A stretch of 64,000 nucleotides of DNA from Anammoximicrobium sp964645045 (GTDB lineage Bacteria; Planctomycetota; Planctomycetia; Pirellulales; Pirellulaceae): NCBI GenBank assembly GCA_964645045.1, contig CAZXYZ010000032.1, positions 31,145 through 95,144 on the forward strand, given 5' to 3'. Shown here piece by piece: positions 62,504-64,000 of this stretch; position 1 is the stretch's first letter, and every line of letters starts with the position of its first letter. A program made the position numbers and the translations under genes. The notes beneath the pieces were generated by a model. It saw nothing but the letters and a program-made list of their open reading frames with translations. It searched no databases and had not been told where the DNA came from.

Positions 62504-62594
62504 CGGATAACGGCTAAGGTAACGGGGGGCGAGGAGAGGAGCCTGACTTAAGGACCGACTGCGCCGAGCCCTCCCGTTCACCGATTTGTTCGGC
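62504..62594 (-). other. attC site E
   Basis: Boxes cggataac (62504-62511) and gttcggc (62588-62594). Arms aggtaacggggggc and gccctcccgttcacc with two extra bases; loop about 38 nt. Confidence 0.85.
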
Positions 62595-62612
62595 GTTGCT
62601 TAGCGCCTTGAA

Positions 62613-63284
62613 TCAATTATTGTCCGAACTCGGCTCCTTGTCAGTGTCGAATCTGACTGTCACCACGTTGCTCACTATTTCATCGCGAGAGTCCTTTCGC
62701 TTGAGCCAGAATTCGTAGTAGGGTTTACCTGGAATGAAGGGGAGTTCGATGTTCAGCCGATTCTTTCCCGGCTTCACGGTGATATCTTTGATGAGGTAGC
62801 TGGTTACCGTACCCGTCTGGTGCCCAAGGGAGCCTGTTCCGGGATCGATGATAGTCCGGTCCACGTTCTCCGTGATGCCGCCGTAGCAGAGTGTCACCAC
62901 TTGTTCGTCCCAGTCATCGGGTGCCACGTACGCGAACTCCATGTCCGGAACGAAATTCGCCAGTCCGACATAAATCCGCGGTCGGGCCGCGAGGGCAATT
63001 CGGTTTGGCTCAGGCTGCGGGAAAGGTGGAAGCTCTATATCGGCAACCGGTTCCTCGTTGTCGCTCACGCTTGTTTCAGGTTCGGCGTTTTTCGTCGGTC
63101 GTGTTGAAGGTGCAAGTTGCTCTTCACTTTCTTCTGTAGCGGAATGCTCTTGATCGGTCGTGGTGCTATCGGTCGCCACCGTGCGCGGTGCGTCGTTGGC
63201 TTTATCCGAGACGCCATTCGAGCATCCGTACACCATCAGAACTGCACAGGCAACGAATACCATTGGGAGCGAGCTTGTGTTCAT
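62613..63284 (-). CDS. Cassette 2 ORF: lipoprotein
   Basis: A 223-aa protein with a lipobox leader (VFVACAVLMVYGCSNG, Cys at about 21), a Ser/Thr/Glu-rich linker (about 25-85) and a C-terminal beta domain (about 90-215) including ARPRIYVGLANFVPDMEFAY and GKNRLNIELPFIPGKPYYEF. AGGAG precedes the ATG, 22 nt past site F. An exported surface protein of unknown function. Confidence 0.78.
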   Translation of the reverse strand: MNTSSLPMVFVACAVLMVYGCSNGVSDKANDAPRTVATDSTTTDQEHSATEESEEQLAPSTRPTKNAEPETSVSDNEEPVADIELPPFPQPEPNRIALAARPRIYVGLANFVPDMEFAYVAPDDWDEQVVTLCYGGITENVDRTIIDPGTGSLGHQTGTVTSYLIKDITVKPGKNRLNIELPFIPGKPYYEFWLKRKDSRDEIVSNVVTVRFDTDKEPSSDNN

Positions 63285-63305
63285 CGAAGATCTCCTAAGT
63301 AACGG

Positions 63306-63395
63306 GCCGAACGATAGGGGTAACGCGGCGGCGACGGACACGCCCACCATTTTCGAGAACCCAACCGCCGCTCGCGTTCACCCCCTGGTTCGGCG
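63306..63395 (-). other. attC site F
   Basis: Boxes gccgaac (63306-63312) and gttcggcg (63388-63395). Arms ggggtaacgcggcggcg and cgccgctcgcgttcacccc pair with the two extra bases; loop about 34 nt. The best preserved site. Confidence 0.9.
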
Positions 63396-63433
63396 ATTCG
63401 GGTTCCCAAATCATATCTGGGCACCCCGTCAAT

Positions 63434-63838
63434 TTATCGCGCCCGCAGCCAAATCGCAAGGTTGACACCGGCGAGTGAGGAGCCAAGGCCGATCGCGACC
63501 GCCAGAAGCACGGCCGCGATCCAGGCCGAGAACCCTGGTCGCTGGACGCGTTTGTCGAACACGGCATAGAGTGCGATGCCAAGTGCGAGCCCCAGGCAAT
63601 GGGCCCAGAACATCTCTGGCGCTGGGTCTTTCGGTGGATAGACCGCTGACCATCCACGTCTCCCGGCGTCCGTCCCAACAATCCATGCAACACCGATCAA
63701 TATCAGAAGAAGGACCGATTTCAGCGATGTGCGTGTACCGCCTTGACTCACAGACGGCACTTTCCGCCTGGCGCGTGTCATGCACTTCGGAGGTTCGTAG
63801 GGATTCGGCATTTCCGTAGATTGATCGTCAGCCGCCAT
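63434..63838 (-). CDS. Cassette 1 ORF: three-helix membrane protein
   Basis: A 134-aa protein from the ATG after GGGGAA. After a proline-rich, charged N terminus (NPYEPPKCMTRARRK) come three helices: SVLLLILIGVAWIVG, FWAHCLGLALGIALYAVF and AWIAAVLLAVAIGLGSSLAG. Family unknown. It begins 48 nt past site G. Confidence 0.72.
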   Translation of the reverse strand: MAADDQSTEMPNPYEPPKCMTRARRKVPSVSQGGTRTSLKSVLLLILIGVAWIVGTDAGRRGWSAVYPPKDPAPEMFWAHCLGLALGIALYAVFDKRVQRPGFSAWIAAVLLAVAIGLGSSLAGVNLAIWLRAR

Positions 63839-63885
63839 GCCCCAATTCCCCGAAACGAAGCCGCTGGCCAAGCGCCGACCGTCCT

Positions 63886-63976
63886 CGCCGAACGACGGCG
63901 GTAACCGGGCCGCCGCCGGAAAATGTTGACTTCAGGACCGATCTGATCGGCGGCTCCGGGCGAGTAGGGTTGGGGC
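63886..63976 (-). other. attC site G (half degenerate)
   Basis: Left box cgccgaac (63886-63893) complements site F's right box, and the arm ggcggtaaccgggccgccgc is complete. The right side keeps only gcggctccgg, then diverges; gttggggc (63969-63976) may be its box. Either hybrid or decayed. Confidence 0.6.
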
Positions 63977-64000
63977 TCTGCGATTTAGGACGAAGTTTGT

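Larger units (their letters stand above)
60442..63976 (-). mobile_element. Integron-type gene cassette array (no integrase in window)
   Basis: Seven attC-like sites (A-G, listed separately) at 60442, 61178, 61646, 62196, 62504, 63306 and 63886 divide the DNA into six units of about 738, 467, 550, 308, 801 and 581 bp, each carrying one short ORF. Sites share two extrahelical bases (G, then A toward the loop) in the arm that is 5' on the minus strand, an unpaired 3-5 nt spacer and a loop of variable length. For every unit the core boxes at its two ends are complementary while neighbouring units differ, as circularised cassettes require. Array orientation is inferred as minus from the extra bases and ORF direction. 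Confidence 0.85.

Noticed and set aside
60442..63976. CRISPR array
   Set aside because: The repeated sites are palindromes of differing sequence at 300-800 bp intervals with genes between, not short identical direct repeats with spacers.
1..64000. tRNA or rRNA genes
   Set aside because: I looked for T-arm-like GGTTCGA motifs with a matching acceptor stem and for rRNA blocks; the few GGTTCG matches are in coding sequence or attC boxes.

Overview
The window is a GC-rich bacterial chromosome segment that is almost certainly from a planctomycete, probably a Pirellulales relative. This call rests on families typical of the phylum: a surface protein with a LEPR-XLL-type N terminus, two DUF1559 pseudopilin-like proteins, a DUF1552/DUF1592 pair, a YTV-repeat cysteine-rich protein, zinc-ribbon membrane proteins, FHA/GAF/PP2C regulators and many exported glycoside hydrolases. 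No rRNA, tRNA or CRISPR array was seen.

Layout. 1-9.3 kb: edge-truncated SdrD-B-type surface protein, WD40 protein, HtrA protease, STAS anti-anti-sigma factor with a coiled-coil partner, RtcB ligase, a zinc-motif methyltransferase and a zinc-ribbon membrane protein preceded by a 48-aa small gene. 9.4-18.5 kb: helix-turn-helix remnant, GH16 hydrolase, NhaD-type antiporter, DUF1552 and DUF1592 proteins. 18.9-28.3 kb: CcoI/FixI copper ATPase, Gfo/Idh/MocA oxidoreductase, lipoprotein plus DUF1559 pair, YTV protein, SafE-like protein and FixH (cbb3 oxidase maturation), GreA. 28.3-41.3 kb: GH2 hydrolase; a housekeeping run tpiA-secG-yicC-gmk-rpoZ-coaC; spermidine-synthase-like protein; HU; aspartate kinase with duplicated ACT modules; archaeal-type phosphoglycerate mutase; FHA-GAF-SpoIIE phosphatase. 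41.4-48.9 kb: RDD-family remnant, then a V-type ATPase operon (DUF2764-A-B-D-I-K). 49.1-57.5 kb: universal stress protein, bifunctional nuclease family protein, serine acetyltransferase, GH50-like and ceramidase-like exported enzymes, exported methyltransferase, and a DUF1559 gene broken by an in-frame TGA.

57.5-60.4 kb is a scrapyard: an IS91-like fragment, a complete hicA-hicB pair with a second, displaced hicB copy, and two C-terminal fragments of a REP-associated tyrosine transposase (RAYT).

60.44-64.0 kb is the most striking part: six attC-like sites plus a seventh half-degenerate one, separating short unrelated ORFs. Every clear site folds the same way, with two extrahelical bases at fixed places, an unpaired spacer and a variable loop. 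The core boxes at the two ends of each interval are complementary and differ from one interval to the next, as expected for integron gene cassettes. Five ORFs run on the minus strand and start 22-48 nt after the preceding site; one is inverted. No integrase is in the window; the array continues or begins past the right edge.

Several families of long intergenic palindromes recur across the window. All assignments come from reading the sequence; no database search was run.
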